DNA of 64,000 nucleotides from Methylomonas sp. (GTDB taxonomy: Bacteria; Pseudomonadota; Gammaproteobacteria; Methylococcales; Methylomonadaceae), in NCBI GenBank assembly GCA_002928965.1, contig PERU01000006.1, positions 1 through 64,000 on the forward strand, read 5' to 3'. Each line of letters begins with the position of its first letter. The first letter of the stretch is position 1. Positions 9,238 to 18,531 of the stretch are shown here, piece after piece. Under the pieces are notes generated by a model. The model searched no databases. It was not told where the DNA came from and was given only the letters and a program-made list of their open reading frames with translations. The translations under genes were made by a program, and so were the position numbers.

Positions 9238-10350
9238 TTAGTGAACTGTATCGACATGCTCGACCACTTCCAAATCAAAGCCTGACAAACCAATATATTT
9301 TTTCTGCGCACCCATTACCTTCAGGCGACGCACGCCCAGGTCGGACAAAATCCGCGAGCCTGTGCCGGTGGTGCGCCAATCCGCATCCGCAGTCAGATCA
9401 TGCTGAGTCTTGATGCCGTGATCCTGCATCTGATAAGCATGGATTAATTCGACCAACGCCTTGTTGTCCTCTTTTTGGCGAATAATCACCAACACACCGC
9501 AACCGGCTTCAGCGATTTTTTTCATGGCCTCCCGTACCGGCAGACTGCAATCGCTGCGCTGAGAAAAAAACAAATCGTCGATCAAATTCCGCGCATGCAC
9601 TCTGACCAAAACCGGCTTGTCCCCCGCCACATTGCCCATCACCAAAGCCAGATGCACGTTATCATCGTTTCGGTCCTGATAGGCGTACAGTCTAAAATCG
9701 CCAAACTCGGTAGGATAGACGCATTCGCTGATCCGCTCCAGGGTGTTTTCGTGCTTGATACGGTACTGAATCAAATCGGCAATGGTGCCAATTTTTAGAT
9801 TATGTTGTTGGGCGAACACTTCCAGGTCGGGGCGGCGCGCCATCGAGCCGTCGTCATTCAAAATCTCCACGATCACAGCTGCAGGCTCAACTCCCGCCAA
9901 GCGCGCCAAATCACAACCGGCTTCAGTATGCCCTGCCCGATTCAACACGCCGCCAGCTTGTGCCATCAATGGAAACACGTGGCCGGGCTGCACCAAATCG
10001 CACGGCTGAGCATTGATGGCTACAGCTTTCTGGATGGTCAAAGCCCGATCCGCAGCGGAAATACCTGTAGTCACACCCTCAGCTGCTTCGATCGAAACGG
10101 TAAAATTAGTGGTATATGGCGTCTGGTTATCGTTGACCATCAATGGCAAACGCAATTGCTGGCAGCGTTCGCGAGTCAAGGTCAAACAAATCAGTCCACG
10201 ACCGTATTTGGCCATGAAATTAATGTCTTCCGGGCGAGTAAAGGCCGCTGCCATCAACAAATCGCCTTCGTTTTCACGGTCTTCATCATCCATGATAATA
10301 ACCATTTTGCCTTGGCGTAAATCGTCGATAATTTCTTCTATGCTATTCAT
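9238..10350 (-). CDS. ribBA: DHBP synthase with degenerate GTP cyclohydrolase II domain
   Basis: The N-terminal 200 residues are a complete RibB domain ([32 protein letters not shown]), which makes 3,4-dihydroxy-2-butanone 4-phosphate from ribulose 5-phosphate. The C-terminal 165 residues have the RibA fold, but the zinc-site region reads [19 protein letters not shown] instead of a Cys-x10-Gly-Cys-x-Cys pattern, so only one cysteine remains. The domain is probably not a GTP cyclohydrolase, as known for RibBX-type fusions, and a separate RibA is expected elsewhere. It overlaps ribE by 4 nt. Confidence 0.93.
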   Translation of the reverse strand: MNSIEEIIDDLRQGKMVIIMDDEDRENEGDLLMAAAFTRPEDINFMAKYGRGLICLTLTRERCQQLRLPLMVNDNQTPYTTNFTVSIEAAEGVTTGISAADRALTIQKAVAINAQPCDLVQPGHVFPLMAQAGGVLNRAGHTEAGCDLARLAGVEPAAVIVEILNDDGSMARRPDLEVFAQQHNLKIGTIADLIQYRIKHENTLERISECVYPTEFGDFRLYAYQDRNDDNVHLALVMGNVAGDKPVLVRVHARNLIDDLFFSQRSDCSLPVREAMKKIAEAGCGVLVIIRQKEDNKALVELIHAYQMQDHGIKTQHDLTADADWRTTGTGSRILSDLGVRRLKVMGAQKKYIGLSGFDLEVVEHVDTVH

Positions 10351-11003
10351 TTAATAAAGCCTGCGTTTTGTAATAAGGCTTCCGTGACGTTGCTGTGTTG
10401 CTGCACCGCCGCTTCGCCAGCCATCAGTCTTTCCAGATACCTCGCCAGTAAATCCACTTCCAGATTCACTTCTGTACCGGGTTCTGTGTTGCCTAATGTG
10501 GTTTCCTGCAAGGTGTGCGGGACGATATTCACCGAAAAATGTGCACCATCAATGCTATTGACGGTCAGACTGATGCCGTTGATACAGATCGAGCCTTTTT
10601 CGGCAATATATTTGGCCAGATTATCGGGGGCTTTTAGGGTAAACCGAATCGAACGGGCATCGACTGCTTTCTCAATTACTTTACCAATGCCATCAACATG
10701 TCCGCTGACAATATGTCCGCCCAGTCGACTGGTCGGCATCAACGCTAATTCCAGATTGACCGGCGTTCCCACTTTGGCGGATTTTAATATGGTGCGGGAT
10801 AAAGTTTCATTGGATACGTCCGCGCAGAAATGATGTTCACCCAATTCAACAGCGGTTAAACAGACGCCGTTCACCGCAATACTGTCACCCAGATGACACT
10901 CTTTCAAACTCAGCTTGCCCGTATTAATGGTAAGACGACAATCACCGCCTTTGGCTTGGATGGCCGCAATATGGCCTATGGCTAAAATAATTCCTGTAAA
11001 CAT
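10347..11003 (-). CDS. ribE: Riboflavin synthase, alpha subunit
   Basis: This enzyme performs dismutation of two 6,7-dimethyl-8-ribityllumazine molecules to riboflavin. Two tandem lumazine-binding barrels are visible: [21 protein letters not shown] (residues 1-95) and [22 protein letters not shown] (residues 96-190). The start MFTGI is the invariant family start. Length 218 is normal. Confidence 0.97.
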   Translation of the reverse strand: MFTGIILAIGHIAAIQAKGGDCRLTINTGKLSLKECHLGDSIAVNGVCLTAVELGEHHFCADVSNETLSRTILKSAKVGTPVNLELALMPTSRLGGHIVSGHVDGIGKVIEKAVDARSIRFTLKAPDNLAKYIAEKGSICINGISLTVNSIDGAHFSVNIVPHTLQETTLGNTEPGTEVNLEVDLLARYLERLMAGEAAVQQHSNVTEALLQNAGFIK

Positions 11004-11010
11004 TTAGTAG

Positions 11011-11289
11011 TTATTGCAGGTTGAAATGGTTATCCGTTAATCGTTCCGCTGGATTTGAACCCAGACTCGGCGAGTCTTTTTCCAAATTGCGCGGCGCTGT
11101 CAAGTGTTGCCAGATACCGGCATAAAAAGTACCGGCATTGGAGTCGTAAAATGCCAAACCGTCATCATCTTCATCATCAAGCTTGACTTGCTGTGGCTGT
11201 TCATTCGTTTCTGCAAGAACAGGTTCACTCAAACTCACGCTGACTATCATACCTAGCGAGACACAGATTGCTTTGCCTCTTCTGTTCAT
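11011..11289 (-). CDS. Small secreted hypothetical protein in the riboflavin operon
   Basis: I do not recognise this family. The 92-residue product has a Sec signal peptide (to about LAET) and an acidic segment LDDEDDDGLAFYD, followed by NAGTFYAGIWQHL. It lies 7 nt upstream of ribE and points the same way, so it is probably co-transcribed. The YDSNAGTF string resembles YDYHTGTF in the other small secreted protein upstream (11615-11878), so the two may be related. Confidence 0.7.
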   Translation of the reverse strand: MNRRGKAICVSLGMIVSVSLSEPVLAETNEQPQQVKLDDEDDDGLAFYDSNAGTFYAGIWQHLTAPRNLEKDSPSLGSNPAERLTDNHFNLQ

Positions 11290-11614
11290 TTTGATTACCT
11301 CCCAAGCTTACGAGTTTACACTCAAGGCAAGTTACAACCCGACTCTAAAGATACTTCCGCAACAATGCCATTCCTACCTACTTTCCGAGCTGGTCTGGAT
11401 TGCCGGAATTCAGTCCAAAGCATGTTGCTCCCCCCTTACCAACCATGACTGGATTTTGATATCCCTGCCGCGAGAAGGCTTTTAATTTATACCATTCCAT
11501 TTCAAATTTCGGCGCATCTGTTCCCTCGTCTTTCGGGAGAGGGCAAGGGTTAGAGAACAACTTTAAGTACGATGGCTATAGTTGAAACAGCTTAATTATC
11601 AGTAGATAAAAGGC
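11290..11614. other. Intergenic gap inside the riboflavin gene cluster
   Basis: No convincing gene lies in this 325-bp stretch. A REP-like motif, CCCTC..GAGGG at 11523-11543 followed by GCAAGGG, is present. The gap separates two small secreted-protein genes and may hold a promoter for the downstream rib genes, but I see no clear one. Confidence 0.4.
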
Positions 11615-11878
11615 CTACTGCGGTTTTACTGTGGCTTCCGGCTTTTTGGCATCCGCTTCTTTCAGCTTTTTCTCCGGCTGACGATAGACCTTAAAGGTCT
11701 GAAAGGTGCCGGTATGATAATCGTAAACCTCTACTTCATGCTCTTCGCTGATCACTTTGCCGTCATGGATAATCAAGGTGCGCTTTTGGTCTGAATCCAT
11801 ATCTTCGTCTTGGGCAAACAGGTATTGCGAAAACGTCAAACACAACAGGAATCCTAAAATAACTTTCATGATAAACAT
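11615..11878 (-). CDS. Small secreted hypothetical protein following ribD
   Basis: The product (87 residues, or 84 from the ATG at 11869) has a signal peptide ending near LFAQDE. The mature part contains TLIIHDGKVISEEHEVEVYD and a short YHTGTFQTFKVYR, then a Lys/Pro/Ala-rich tail. The family is unknown to me. It begins 4 nt after ribD and is surely co-transcribed. Confidence 0.7.
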   Translation of the reverse strand: MFIMKVILGFLLCLTFSQYLFAQDEDMDSDQKRTLIIHDGKVISEEHEVEVYDYHTGTFQTFKVYRQPEKKLKEADAKKPEATVKPQ

Positions 11879-11882
11879 TTAA

Positions 11883-12983
11883 TTAAACACCCAGATTTCG
11901 GTAACTCAATCGCAAATCAGGACCGACCTGCCTCACATCAAATAGTTGCAGGTTGATCTTATCCTGCATGGTTTGCAGGGTATCAGGCAAATGAAACAAG
12001 CCTCGCCCCTGATTACCCAGAACAGAGGATGCCATGTAAATTCGCCATTCATCAACCAAACCACTGACCAACAGCCCCCCATTCAAGGTTGCGCCCGCTT
12101 CCACCCAAACCTGATTAATTTGCTGTGCAGCCAGCAATTTAAAGGTCTCTTGCAGATCAATGCGGCCATTGACACCATCCACCTGGAAAATTCTGCAGCC
12201 GGCATCCAGCAAGGTTTGCTGTTTGGCTTGATCGCTGTTGACTGTGATTAACCACGTTTCGCCGGGTAATTGCAGCATTTTGGCCTGTAATGGCATACGC
12301 AACTGACTGTCCAAAACGACCCTGATCGGTTGTTTTACATCAAAATCCACGCGTGCATTTAACGAGGGATCATCTGCCAGTACGGTATCGATACCGGTCA
12401 AAATCACACTGCTTTCGGCCCTGAAACGTTGTACATCCTGACGCGATTGCGGTGAGGTAATCCATTGACTTTGCCCATTGGCCAAAGCGGTGCGACCATC
12501 CAGACTCATAGCCAGTTTGCTGACAATAAACGGCAAACCGGTTTGCATGCGTTTGATAAAGCCTCGATTCAAGTGTTCAGCATCGGCTTCCAGCAAGCCG
12601 CAGATCACTTCAATACCGGCTTCGCGCAGCTTCTGCAGGCCATTACCCGCCACCAGCGGATTGGGGTCCTGCATGGCAGCCACTACTCGACGAACACCGG
12701 CTGCAATCAATGCATCACAACAAGGACCGGTGCGACCGTGATGACTACAGGGTTCCAGGGTGACATAGGCGGTAGCGCCACGAGCCGAATATGGCGAAGC
12801 CAATTTGGACAACGCATCAATTTCCGCATGAGCCTGCCCAGCTTGCCTATGCCAGCCTTCAGCAAGGATGACCTGATCTTTAACCAGGACACAACCGACC
12901 CTCGGATTAGGATCGGTAGTATAAAAACCATTACGGGCCAATTCCAAAGCCCTGAGCATGAATCCCGCATCGGTTCGATTCAT
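11883..12983 (-). CDS. ribD: Bifunctional riboflavin deaminase/reductase
   Basis: RibD deaminates and then reduces the pyrimidine intermediate of riboflavin synthesis. The N-terminal cytidine-deaminase-like domain has the zinc motif HAEIDAL plus [11 protein letters not shown]. The C-terminal reductase domain starts around residue 147 ([16 protein letters not shown]) and includes [13 protein letters not shown] and [13 protein letters not shown]. Length 366 is typical. The start overlaps the nrdR stop by 4 nt (ATGA). Confidence 0.97.
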   Translation of the reverse strand: MNRTDAGFMLRALELARNGFYTTDPNPRVGCVLVKDQVILAEGWHRQAGQAHAEIDALSKLASPYSARGATAYVTLEPCSHHGRTGPCCDALIAAGVRRVVAAMQDPNPLVAGNGLQKLREAGIEVICGLLEADAEHLNRGFIKRMQTGLPFIVSKLAMSLDGRTALANGQSQWITSPQSRQDVQRFRAESSVILTGIDTVLADDPSLNARVDFDVKQPIRVVLDSQLRMPLQAKMLQLPGETWLITVNSDQAKQQTLLDAGCRIFQVDGVNGRIDLQETFKLLAAQQINQVWVEAGATLNGGLLVSGLVDEWRIYMASSVLGNQGRGLFHLPDTLQTMQDKINLQLFDVRQVGPDLRLSYRNLGV

Positions 12984-13432
12984 GAATTTTGCAATTTCGC
13001 GATCATGTCGGTAAATTCGCTGACATCCTCAAAACTCCGGTATACCGAGGCAAAACGCACAAAAGCGACGTGATCCAGCGAGTTAAGCTCCTTCATGACC
13101 AACTCACCCAACTCATTGGCGTGAATTTCCCGCTCGCCTTTGCTAACCAACACTTTTTTGATGCGACTGATGGCCGCTTCGACCGCGTCTACTTTCACCG
13201 GACGTTTTTCCAGGGCTCTTTGCATACCGGCGCGCAACTTGGCTTCATCAAAGGCTTCTCTGGCGCCATTGCGTTTGATAATACGCGGCAGCGTCAACTC
13301 GACCACTTCAAAGGTGGTGAATCGTTCTTTACAGGCCACACATTCGCGACGACGTTTGACCTGATCACCATCATCGGCCAAACGGGTGTCGATAACCCGG
13401 GTATCTTGTGCAGAGCAAAATGGACAGCGCAT
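12980..13432 (-). CDS. nrdR: Transcriptional repressor NrdR
   Basis: NrdR represses ribonucleotide reductase genes in response to ATP/dATP. The zinc ribbon is formed by CPFC near the start and CVACKERF near residue 32. An ATP-cone domain follows ([19 protein letters not shown]). Length 150 is normal. It is the first gene of the riboflavin operon, a common gammaproteobacterial arrangement. Confidence 0.98.
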   Translation of the reverse strand: MRCPFCSAQDTRVIDTRLADDGDQVKRRRECVACKERFTTFEVVELTLPRIIKRNGAREAFDEAKLRAGMQRALEKRPVKVDAVEAAISRIKKVLVSKGEREIHANELGELVMKELNSLDHVAFVRFASVYRSFEDVSEFTDMIAKLQNS

Positions 13433-13517
13433 TGATATATCCGGTCAAAACCAAAGACTTTTAAAACCGTCCATTTTATTACAGATTGGTTTTTTAATAA
13501 AATCGACCACTTGTGGC

Positions 13518-16500
13518 TCATTTTGAGGGCAAAATTCCCTCTGCCACAGAACGAATGTGCACATCGCGCTGCGGATAAGGTATTTCGATATGGTGCCGAG
13601 TCAGCAACGAATAAATGGCTTTATGCAAATGATTGGCAACAGGTAACCGGTCGCTAAGCTCCTTGACGTACACATTAACCTTGAAATCCAGCGAACTCTC
13701 ACCAAAACCAACAAAATTGACCGTCGGCTCAGGGTCTTGCAAAACCAGCTCGGTATTTTTAATCGCCTCGTTCAAAAGCGTTTCGACCATATCCGCATCG
13801 CTACCATAGGCCACCCCGATGGGTACCACCACCCGCGTGACCGTGTCTGACAGTGTCCAATTGATCAACTGATCGGTGATAAATGTTTTATTCGGTACAA
13901 TCAACTCTTTTCTGTCCCAATCGACAATATGGGTGGCGCGCATCTGAATATGGCTGACCCGCCCGGTTACATTACCCACGGTAACCGTATCGCCCACTCG
14001 AATGGGGCGTTCAAACAACAAGATAATGCCGGACACCATGTTGGCAAAAATCTCCTGTAAGCCAAACCCCAAGCCCACCGAAAGTGCCGCGACCAACCAT
14101 TGCACCTGCGACCAGCTGCCGCCCAATTCGTTGGCAATCGCCAAAAATGCAATGCTCACCAAGGTGTATCTGACCAGCTGAATCAAGGCATAACGACTGC
14201 CTGCGGTCATGGCGTATTTACCAACCGACAATAAATCGACCAGTGCCGGAAAGTTGCTGACAAAAACCAGGGCCAGTCCGGCATATAACAGACAAATCAT
14301 GATATTTATCAGTGTGATCGGCTGCAGGATCTCCTTTCCGTCCTGCATTTGCACATGCTGCCAAAGCTCGAATCGCTCAAACACCGAGAAGGCCGGCAAA
14401 ATTTCGCTCCAGATCATCCAGAATCCGACGGCCAAGATGGCTGAGATGACCGTCGTTAACAATTTGTTACTTTGCTGGCTGATTTTTGACAAATCGTGCA
14501 AATTTTCATCAGGCAGATGCACACCTTCAACAGCGACAGGTTGATCAATCTGTTTGCGTTTGTTCCGGGCATTCTGTAAAGCTAATTGACGCTTGGTTAC
14601 CGCCAACCATCGCAACGCCAAAGCATGAAACAACGCTGTGCCGACAAACAAACGTAGCGTGGTAATCAATTTTTCCTGTAATTCCAGAGCGCTCTGGTAA
14701 TAACCGGCCACTGCAAAACCAATAATCACCAGCGGCCCCAACACAGCAATGGCATACCAGACATAACGTAAGCGGCTGAGCCAGCTGTGTGAAAACCGGT
14801 AAAAACCTTTGGCCAGCCCCCTATCCGGATGGCACAATCGATGTAAAACATAGGCCAAAGTCAGCATCATCAGTATCAACGCAGTTCTACCTAACGCATA
14901 ACTGTGCTCTGAAAACAAATCGTTACCCGTCATTGCGACGATGAAAATGCACGGTATCACTACAAAACGCGACCATTGCAACTGACCGTACAACAATTCG
15001 ACAGTACGATGCTCCCATAAAAACAACAGCTCCGCTATGCCGCCCGGCTTGAAAACCCGGTAGAAAAATTGCATCACGCCCAACGAAACCGCGGCCGCCA
15101 ACACGCCATCAACAAAGGCCAGACTGAATGCATCCGCCCCCCGATTAAGTCTCAATACCCACGCTGTCCATACCATCATCAAAGGCACCGGCAAAGTGAG
15201 CAACAACACTTCACTCATACTGTGCACTATCTGACTAAAGCTGATTGCGTAGGGATTATTGCTACTTTTTTGCAGCCGACTCAGTAATCGAGCTTTAATC
15301 ACCCGTCTGAAACGCCAGTGCAAACCGACTATTGCCAAAATGACTGAAATAACCAAAGGATATGCGTTCAATCCCTGCCACAGATTGGCGACCAACTTTA
15401 TCCAATTGTTTGGATTCATCAACCACAATAGCGAATGAAAACTGTCTTTTAAATAATGATCGCTGATCACTGGCGCGCTCGGCACCCATAACAATCGCTC
15501 ATCCAGATATGCATTGAATTTATCGGCACTGCTCAACATCTGCTGCAGATTAAAATCAACATCACCCAATACCCGCGAATATTCGGCATAGGCTCCACTG
15601 AGTCGCACCACCAAATCTTTTTGATCGTTCAGCAGCATCCGCAATTCGGCTTGCATCCGCAGCCTGTCGCTATCAGTCAAATTGGCCTGCAACTGTTGAT
15701 CGAGCCGCTCCAATAAGGTCTGATTAATATCTGTTAATTGTTTTTTGGCTTCATCCAGTTTGAACATTTCCAGGCTGGCTTTGGCAATTTCATTTTGAAT
15801 ATCGTCATTCAGACCGCTGAATTGACTGCGTTGGGGCAAATTACGTCGCTGTTCCCGCAACAAATTTCCCAAGACGGGACTCAGTCCAGCCAAAGTGATT
15901 TTTTGCTCTGCACTTTGATAGTCTTTTTCCAATTGCTTATAACGCACTTCTATCTCGCTTTTCTGAACGAGATACTGCTCCATACTTTTGTTAACACTTT
16001 GCAGGCTATGGTTATAAGCCATATTTTCCTGGGTTGCCGACCTGATCAAAGGCGGCTTGCCTTCCGCCTCTCGCTGGGCCTGCAACAGCGCCGCCTGCTC
16101 TTTGTCAATTTCCTGCTGGCGTCTTTCCAGCAAAGCACCATCCAAATCGCTGATCAACAACATCAGCTGTTCATGCTGCAGGCTCAACAAATGCAGGCGA
16201 TCTTTCTGCAGCTGCAGCTGCATGGGATCGCTAATTGTTTCCAGTTCCAAAGCTTTTAAGTTGGCATTTAGCAAACGTAACTGAGTATCCAGCGCACTTT
16301 GCCGAGCTTCTTTTTCGACCAGATTGTCGCTGGCCTTACCGGCGATACCCTGCAGCTCCTGCAGGGTAGCTGTTTGTTTACTTTTAATTTCGGCGATTTT
16401 TTCCCGAATCACTATGGGCCGGTTGCTTAGATCACTGATCTGACCTTCCGTGCGACTGATTTCGGCGTCCAAGTCGCTTAGACGGGTCTTTTCGATAATC

Positions 16501-16892
16501 TGACGTTGCTCTAGTTCGTCGGTCGGAAATACCGAAAACTTTGTCTGGCTGCGATGTTTTAGATTAGCCTCTGCCTCGTTAATCTGCTTTAACAGTTTTT
16601 TGGATTCCAGGGGTAAACTGGTAAACGACTGTTTAAAGGCTTCCGCCTGAGCTTCCTGAGAGCGCAATTCATTCAGATTATCTTCACTCTCGTAATAACT
16701 GGCTAAAATCCGCGCCTTGAGATCTTCCGGTAAATTCTGCCTGTCTTTGATGACTTGAATTTTTTGCTGAATTTCCGGCAACGTTATGAGTTTATTGACC
16801 TGCTTTTGATTGGCGGCGTATGACAGGTTTACACTCATGCATAACAGCAGCAACCCAAACGACACAGCTGATTTGAAAATTTTAAATCGCAT
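13518..16892 (-). CDS. Large MscS-family mechanosensitive channel (MscK/MscM type)
   Basis: This 1124-residue membrane protein probably releases ions on osmotic downshock. A signal peptide (to about residue 26) is followed by a long periplasmic coiled-coil region (about 30-480) rich in Q, L and E, then roughly ten transmembrane segments. The conserved C-terminal MscS pore and beta domain contains GLGFGLQEIFANMVSGIILLF and the RPIRVGDTV motif. Architecture and size match KefA/MscK and YjeP (MscM); I cannot tell which. It is divergent from the aldolase-like gene, with only 16 nt between starts, so their promoters must overlap coding DNA. Confidence 0.9.
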   Translation of the reverse strand: MRFKIFKSAVSFGLLLLCMSVNLSYAANQKQVNKLITLPEIQQKIQVIKDRQNLPEDLKARILASYYESEDNLNELRSQEAQAEAFKQSFTSLPLESKKLLKQINEAEANLKHRSQTKFSVFPTDELEQRQIIEKTRLSDLDAEISRTEGQISDLSNRPIVIREKIAEIKSKQTATLQELQGIAGKASDNLVEKEARQSALDTQLRLLNANLKALELETISDPMQLQLQKDRLHLLSLQHEQLMLLISDLDGALLERRQQEIDKEQAALLQAQREAEGKPPLIRSATQENMAYNHSLQSVNKSMEQYLVQKSEIEVRYKQLEKDYQSAEQKITLAGLSPVLGNLLREQRRNLPQRSQFSGLNDDIQNEIAKASLEMFKLDEAKKQLTDINQTLLERLDQQLQANLTDSDRLRMQAELRMLLNDQKDLVVRLSGAYAEYSRVLGDVDFNLQQMLSSADKFNAYLDERLLWVPSAPVISDHYLKDSFHSLLWLMNPNNWIKLVANLWQGLNAYPLVISVILAIVGLHWRFRRVIKARLLSRLQKSSNNPYAISFSQIVHSMSEVLLLTLPVPLMMVWTAWVLRLNRGADAFSLAFVDGVLAAAVSLGVMQFFYRVFKPGGIAELLFLWEHRTVELLYGQLQWSRFVVIPCIFIVAMTGNDLFSEHSYALGRTALILMMLTLAYVLHRLCHPDRGLAKGFYRFSHSWLSRLRYVWYAIAVLGPLVIIGFAVAGYYQSALELQEKLITTLRLFVGTALFHALALRWLAVTKRQLALQNARNKRKQIDQPVAVEGVHLPDENLHDLSKISQQSNKLLTTVISAILAVGFWMIWSEILPAFSVFERFELWQHVQMQDGKEILQPITLINIMICLLYAGLALVFVSNFPALVDLLSVGKYAMTAGSRYALIQLVRYTLVSIAFLAIANELGGSWSQVQWLVAALSVGLGFGLQEIFANMVSGIILLFERPIRVGDTVTVGNVTGRVSHIQMRATHIVDWDRKELIVPNKTFITDQLINWTLSDTVTRVVVPIGVAYGSDADMVETLLNEAIKNTELVLQDPEPTVNFVGFGESSLDFKVNVYVKELSDRLPVANHLHKAIYSLLTRHHIEIPYPQRDVHIRSVAEGILPSK

Positions 16893-16908
16893 TTAACTGA
16901 ACAATAAA

Positions 16909-17574
16909 ATGAAAGAAAACAGCCTATACGATACAGAAGGCGTCATTAAATACAGACTTGACCACCAACACAGACCGCTTCCGGCCTCGATCGATATCCG
17001 AGCCATCAATGCTTGGCGTAATCTGCTGTTCAGACTGGGATTGGTAGGCCAGGATCCGGCTAGATACCATGGGTTGGGTTATGGCAATGTTAGTGAACGT
17101 CTGACAGCGAATGCTCATGGCTTTTTAATCACCGGCACCCAAACCGGACATCTTGCAACTTTAAATCGGGAGCATTTTGCCATGGTAGAAAGTGCTTCAG
17201 CAAAACAAAACAGCATTCAATCCAGTGGCCCCAGCAAGCCGTCGTCCGAAGCACTGACCCACGCCAGCGTTTACAGCCTGCTGCCCAAAGCACAAGCGGT
17301 GATTCATGTGCATTGTCCGGAAATCTGGCGCAATACGCTGGCATTGCAGTTACCCCACACCGGCGCTGACATTCCATACGGTACCTTGGAAATGGCGGAA
17401 ACAGTAGAACGGCTATTTCATTCCGGCCAACTCAACAAAAGGCCAATTTTCAGCATGCTGGGTCATGAAGACGGTATTGTCGCATTTGCAGACTCGCTGG
17501 CAACTGCAGCCCAAATCATTTTTGCGGAACTCGCTGAAGCATTGACTATTGAGCAAAACATGTCCGCTGGTTAG
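16909..17574 (+). CDS. Class II aldolase/adducin-family protein
   Basis: The fold is that of L-fuculose-phosphate aldolase and methylthioribulose-1-phosphate dehydratase. GLGYGNVSER, TGTQTG, the SSEALTHASVY segment with the catalytic-type Glu, and the metal-binding HVH in AVIHVHCPEIW are visible. A third His is in LGHEDG. The substrate cannot be read from sequence; no methionine-salvage genes are adjacent, so MtnB is not supported. The glutaredoxin gene follows 36 nt downstream. Confidence 0.8.
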   Translation: MKENSLYDTEGVIKYRLDHQHRPLPASIDIRAINAWRNLLFRLGLVGQDPARYHGLGYGNVSERLTANAHGFLITGTQTGHLATLNREHFAMVESASAKQNSIQSSGPSKPSSEALTHASVYSLLPKAQAVIHVHCPEIWRNTLALQLPHTGADIPYGTLEMAETVERLFHSGQLNKRPIFSMLGHEDGIVAFADSLATAAQIIFAELAEALTIEQNMSAG

Positions 17575-17610
17575 AATACCAGCTTTATTAGAATTTATTA
17601 ATTTATAACC

Positions 17611-17865
17611 ATGCCAAAAATAGTGATTTACACTGGCCGACTGTGCCCTTACTGCACCATGGCAAAAAAACTGTTTGAGCGGAAAGGTGTCAGTTACGCA
17701 GAAATCGATGTCGACTCACAACCTAATTTACGGCAAGAATTAATACAAAAGACCCGTCGCAGAACGGTGCCACAAATTTTTATTGGCGACCGTCATATCG
17801 GCGGATTTGACGATTTGCATGCGCTGGACATGCAACAACAGCTTGACCCGTTATTATTGGACTGA
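17611..17865 (+). CDS. grxC: Glutaredoxin 3
   Basis: This 84-residue dithiol glutaredoxin reduces disulfides and mixed glutathione disulfides in the cytoplasm. The active site is C12-P-Y-C15, and the glutathione-binding TVPQIFIGDRHIGGFDDL is complete. It is convergent with the PilZ gene, stops 8 nt apart. Confidence 0.96.
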   Translation: MPKIVIYTGRLCPYCTMAKKLFERKGVSYAEIDVDSQPNLRQELIQKTRRRTVPQIFIGDRHIGGFDDLHALDMQQQLDPLLLD

Positions 17866-17872
17866 TCAACGT

Positions 17873-18451
17873 TCAGTTGATTGAAACAATCTGCAGGCCA
17901 ATCAAAGTAGAATCATCCGAAGAACTGACCCACACAACTTTTCCTAGCGCAGCCAGACCAAATTCTTTGATTTGCAATTTGACTGGGGCATTTGGTTTGA
18001 TGGCTGGATGCTGAACGGAAAGCTTAACGCACAACCCTTTGGTAGAGCGGTTAACACCATCGACATGTAACCGGTCCTTATCGATAAACAGTTCGGCAGT
18101 GAACGGCTCGGTTTTGCGATAACCACGACGTTTTAACCAAAGTTTTTCGGCGTTGTGCACCACTGTTTCAAATTCCAGCCCCATCATGATTCTGCCGCGC
18201 TCTTCCCGTACCCAAACGATAGACACCTCGCCGGCCAACATCAACTCTTCGACAAAGATCTCCGCCCGTCTATCTTCGCAGAGCAATTTTTCAAAATCAT
18301 CCACAGAACTCAATAACTGACCGGGTACCAATTCAATCATTGCGCCTTTAACGGACACATCGTAACAATTGAAATGTAAAGTCTCACCTCCTACATTCAA
18401 CTGACCTACAGCGTTGAAATTTTTTCTATATTCTTTTCGTTCTTGAAACAT
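17873..18451 (-). CDS. Tandem PilZ-domain protein
   Basis: PilZ domains bind cyclic di-GMP. The first domain (from about residue 3) has ERKEYRKNF and DVSVKGA. The second (from about residue 105) has the fuller RRGYRK plus NRSTKG, matching the RxxxR and [D/N]xSxxG ligand motifs. I chose the ATG at 18451 because AAGAGA precedes it; an upstream start would add 12 unlikely residues. A c-di-GMP phosphodiesterase gene lies just upstream, suggesting a common pathway. Confidence 0.85.
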   Translation of the reverse strand: MFQERKEYRKNFNAVGQLNVGGETLHFNCYDVSVKGAMIELVPGQLLSSVDDFEKLLCEDRRAEIFVEELMLAGEVSIVWVREERGRIMMGLEFETVVHNAEKLWLKRRGYRKTEPFTAELFIDKDRLHVDGVNRSTKGLCVKLSVQHPAIKPNAPVKLQIKEFGLAALGKVVWVSSSDDSTLIGLQIVSIN

Positions 18452-18531
18452 GGTGAAAATCTCTTGTGTATCCGATGAGTGAATCAAAGATAGCTTATTT
18501 TTGCATTCTGCGCTTTAAATAGCGCCTTAGT

